Assembly: GCA_963677325.2 (NCBI GenBank)
Contig: CAXXGM010000002.1
Span: 124,001-188,000, forward strand
Length of the DNA: 64,000 nucleotides
Origin: G963677325 sp963677325
Lineage (GTDB): Bacteria > Bacteroidota > Bacteroidia > Bacteroidales > Prolixibacteraceae
Direction: 5' to 3'
The translations under genes were made by a program, and so were the position numbers. Below, piece by piece: positions 61,422-64,000 of the stretch. Below the pieces are notes generated by a model. The model saw nothing but the letters and a program-made list of their open reading frames with translations, was not told the DNA's origin and did not search any database. Position 1 is the stretch's first letter. Each line of letters begins with the position of its first letter.

Positions 61422-64000
61422 CTATTTTCCAATGATTTTCTTAATCTCATCCAGCTTATTCAGGGCCTCGATCGGAGTGAGGTTGTTCGTATCAAGATTT
61501 TTAATCTCATCACGGATTTGCTTTAGTACCGGATCATCGAGCTGGAAAAAGCTCAGTTGAAATCCTTCCCTTGTCTCGGCAAGATCTTTGACTTTTTTGA
61601 CAGGAAGATCCTTCCGGTTTGCTTTTTCAAGCTGTTTCAGGATTTCAGCCGCACGCGACACCACGCTTTTGGGCATCCCGGCCATCTGGGCTACGTGAAT
61701 ACCAAAGCTGTGATTACTGCCTCCGCTGACCAGCTTTCTGAGGAAGATCACTTTGTTGCCGGCGTCCTTTACCGTCACATTAAAATTCCGGACCCTTGAG
61801 AAAGATTTTTCCATCTCATTGAGTTCATGGTAATGGGTGGCGAAAAGAGTCCGGGGCCTGGCCTTCGGATGTTCGTGTATGTATTCTGCAATGGACCAGG
61901 CAATGGAAATTCCGTCGTAAGTGCTTGTACCTCTTCCCAGCTCATCGAGCAGAATCAGGCTCCGGTCGGACATGTTGTTCAGAATACTGGCCGCTTCATT
62001 CATCTCCACCATAAAAGTGGATTCCCCAAGGGAAATGTTATCCGAGGCTCCCACACGGGTGAATATCTTATCAACAAGACCGATACCGGCTGTTTGAGCA
62101 GAAACAAAGGATCCCATCTGAGCCATCAGTACGATCAACGCAGTCTGGCGCAGGAGAGCTGATTTTCCCGCCATATTGGGACCTGTTATGATCAGGATCT
62201 GCTGGTCGTCGCTATCGAGGAAGACATCATTGGCTATGTATTTTTCACCAATGGGCAGCTGCTGTTCGATTACCGGATGACGGCCTTCATGAATATCAAT
62301 AACCTTTGATTCATTGACGTTCGGACGAAAATAGTTATTCTGAAGAGCTGTCGTGGCAAATGATAAAAGGCAGTCGATCTGCGCAAGCACATTGGCATTC
62401 AGCTGAATCGCCTGAATGTATTCAGTCAGATCAAGCACCAGATCGTTGAATAATTTGTTTTCAAGCGCCAGGATCCGCTCTTCGGCACCCAATATCTTGG
62501 ATTCATATTCCTTCAGTTCCTCTGTAATGTAGCGTTCCGCATTGACAAGAGTCTGTTTGCGTATCCACTCCGGCGGTACTTTATCCTTGTGTGTGTTGCG
62601 AACTTCAATGTAATATCCGAAGACGTTATTGAATGATATCTTTAAAGAAGGAATACCCGTGCGGGCGCTTTCACGATCCTGCATTTTCTGGAGAAAATCC
62701 TTTCCAGAAAAGGCCAGTCCTCTCAGTTCATCCAAATCAGCGGAAACACCATTGGCAATTACTTGTCCTTTTGCTACGGCGAGAGGAGGATTGGGGAATA
62801 TTTCCTTTTCGATCCTGTCCCTGATGGTCCGGCAGAGATTAAGCTGTTCAGCCATCCTGCCAAGGACAGGGTCTCCAGAACCGGCGCACAGTTCTTTTAT
62901 GGGTTCAACGGCAAAGAGGGCGGTTTTCACCTGAGCCATCTCCCTTGGATTCATTCTCCCCACTGCCGCTTTGGATATAAGGCGTTCAAGATCCCCTACC
63001 TGCCTCATTTGAGATTCAATCTTTTCCTTCAGCTCTGTATTTTGGGTGAATTTCTGAACCACGTCCAGACGTTCATTAATTCGTGCAATATCCTTTAAAG
63101 GCAAAGCGACCCAGCGGCGCAAAAGCCTGGCTCCCATGGGAGAGATTGTCTTATCAATGACCTGAATCAGGGTTTTCGCTCCTTCATTGAGAGAGTGAAA
63201 TAATTCGAGATTCCTGATTGTAAACTGATCCAGCCAGACATATCTTTCTTCTTCAATTCTTGAAAGAGAAGAGATGTGCTGAATCTGGGTATGCTGCGTC
63301 AGGTCCAGGTAATGCAGGATAGCTCCCGATGCAATGATACCAAGTTCGAGTTTCTGTATGCCAAAACCCTTCAGCGAAGCCGTTTCAAAATGCCGGAGAA
63401 GACGGTCATTGGCGGCGTCTGAAGTATAAACCCAGTCATCCAGTTTAAAAGTGTAAAACTTGCTCCCGAATTGCTCGATGAAAAATTTCTCTTTCCCTTT
63501 TTGGAAAAGCACTTCTTTTGGCTGAAAACTATTGAGCAGTTTATCCACATACTCAAATGAACCTTCGGCCGTAAAAAATTCGCCTGTGGAGATGTCAAGA
63601 AAAGAAATTCCGGCCAGGACTTTATCCATGTGTACCGAGGCCAGGAAATTATTCTCACGATGCTCCAGTACATTATCATCGATGGAGACGCCGGGAGTAA
63701 CCAGTTCGGTAATGCCCCGCTTGACGATAGTCTTTGTGGTTTTGGGATCTTCCAGCTGTTCGCATATGGCTACGCGCTGTCCCGCCCGCACCAATCTTGG
63801 CAAATAAGTATCCAGGGCATGATAGGGAAATCCGGCCAACTCCACAAAGCTTGCCGAACCATTGGCCCTTCGGGTCAGAGTAATCCCAAGAATCCCGGAA
63901 GCCTTTATCGCATCCTCACCGAAAGTTTCATAAAAATCCCCCACCCTGAAAAGCAGAACAGCATCAGGATATTTATGCTTGACGGCATAATATTGCTTCA
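61422..64000 (-). CDS. mutS: DNA mismatch repair protein MutS (start cut by window edge)
   Basis: About 858 residues are visible. The frame continues to the window edge upstream of an internal GTG (63944): the last 18 codons read KQYYAVKHKYPDAVLLFR, leading into VGDFYETFGEDAIKASGIL with the mismatch-contacting Phe-x-Glu. The ATPase has Walker A GPNMAGKSALLRQ and Walker B LILLDELGRGTSTYDG, and ATHYHELNEME. It recognises mispairs and recruits MutL. Only the first few residues are missing. Confidence 0.97.
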   Translation of the reverse strand, partial: KQYYAVKHKYPDAVLLFRVGDFYETFGEDAIKASGILGITLTRRANGSASFVELAGFPYHALDTYLPRLVRAGQRVAICEQLEDPKTTKTIVKRGITELVTPGVSIDDNVLEHRENNFLASVHMDKVLAGISFLDISTGEFFTAEGSFEYVDKLLNSFQPKEVLFQKGKEKFFIEQFGSKFYTFKLDDWVYTSDAANDRLLRHFETASLKGFGIQKLELGIIASGAILHYLDLTQHTQIQHISSLSRIEEERYVWLDQFTIRNLELFHSLNEGAKTLIQVIDKTISPMGARLLRRWVALPLKDIARINERLDVVQKFTQNTELKEKIESQMRQVGDLERLISKAAVGRMNPREMAQVKTALFAVEPIKELCAGSGDPVLGRMAEQLNLCRTIRDRIEKEIFPNPPLAVAKGQVIANGVSADLDELRGLAFSGKDFLQKMQDRESARTGIPSLKISFNNVFGYYIEVRNTHKDKVPPEWIRKQTLVNAERYITEELKEYESKILGAEERILALENKLFNDLVLDLTEYIQAIQLNANVLAQIDCLLSFATTALQNNYFRPNVNESKVIDIHEGRHPVIEQQLPIGEKYIANDVFLDSDDQQILIITGPNMAGKSALLRQTALIVLMAQMGSFVSAQTAGIGLVDKIFTRVGASDNISLGESTFMVEMNEAASILNNMSDRSLILLDELGRGTSTYDGISIAWSIAEYIHEHPKARPRTLFATHYHELNEMEKSFSRVRNFNVTVKDAGNKVIFLRKLVSGGSNHSFGIHVAQMAGMPKSVVSRAAEILKQLEKANRKDLPVKKVKDLAETREGFQLSFFQLDDPVLKQIRDEIKNLDTNNLTPIEALNKLDEIKKIIGK

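Noticed and set aside
1..64000. tRNA or rRNA genes
   Set aside because: No tRNA-like cloverleaf or rRNA stretch was recognised by eye; a tRNA scan would settle it.

Overview
The window reads as chromosomal DNA of a Bacteroidetes bacterium, probably an uncultured Bacteroidales/Marinilabiliales-type lineage. Evidence: DUF6443/RHS wall-type proteins, sigma-ECF/anti-sigma/DUF4252 operon, DHCW-cupin, DUF3788, ORF6N and DUF6266-type genes, start-proximal TAnnTTTG promoter elements, and an mreBCD-PBP2-rodA block preceded by purH. No rRNA, tRNA or CRISPR array was recognised.

Layout. 1-3.8 kb: an AraC-type regulator (cut by the window edge) divergent from a corrinoid methyltransferase module (corrinoid protein, MtaB-like methyltransferase, CobW-type GTPase). 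3.9-6.5 kb: M48 protease, a small basic secreted protein, and a 5'-damaged alpha/beta hydrolase. 6.5-14 kb is accessory: a REP/RAYT element with an internal 424-bp tandem duplication, then an RHS polymorphic-toxin locus (toxin tip plus overlapping candidate immunity gene, split by a frameshift, and a truncated second RHS-like gene). 14-22 kb: DUF6483-like gene, CstA transporter, a four-copy palindrome array, and two near-identical GH36 alpha-galactosidases separated by a structured repeat element. 22-33 kb: an 11-bp minisatellite, then mostly minus-strand metabolic and detoxification genes (GNATs, PhzF, cupin, SDR, LhgO, epimerase, MBL hydrolase, C-GCAxxG-C-C protein) and an ECF sigma/anti-sigma/DUF4252 operon.

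33.5-43.3 kb is core: LolC/E-type permease, and on the plus strand rsmA, purH, mreB, mreC, mreD, PBP2 and rodA, the cell-elongation machinery. 43.3-52.1 kb: minus-strand housekeeping and small-family genes (VTT-domain protein, TIGR01777 epimerase, NeuD-like acyltransferase, AlkZ-like protein, DUF1697, SIMPL, ferritin-like/VIT1 transporter, PPOX).

52.2-58.4 kb is a decayed accessory island: truncated DinD and ORF6N genes, a HigBA and a PIN toxin-antitoxin pair, a methyltransferase, and three copies of the 3' end of one DUF6266-like gene (one intact, two tails), ending in a cluster of nested palindromes. 58.4-64 kb: ADP-forming acyl-CoA synthetase split by an apparent homopolymer frameshift, a second Y1 transposase embedded in its own REP palindromes, and mutS running off the window edge.

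The most unusual signal is non-coding: a roughly 140-bp three-tier palindromic element present twice in opposite orientation (19.5 and 58.1 kb), each copy lying within a second, unrelated inverted repeat. Together with at least three further palindrome families and two different RAYT transposases, this makes the window rich in small structured mobile DNA.
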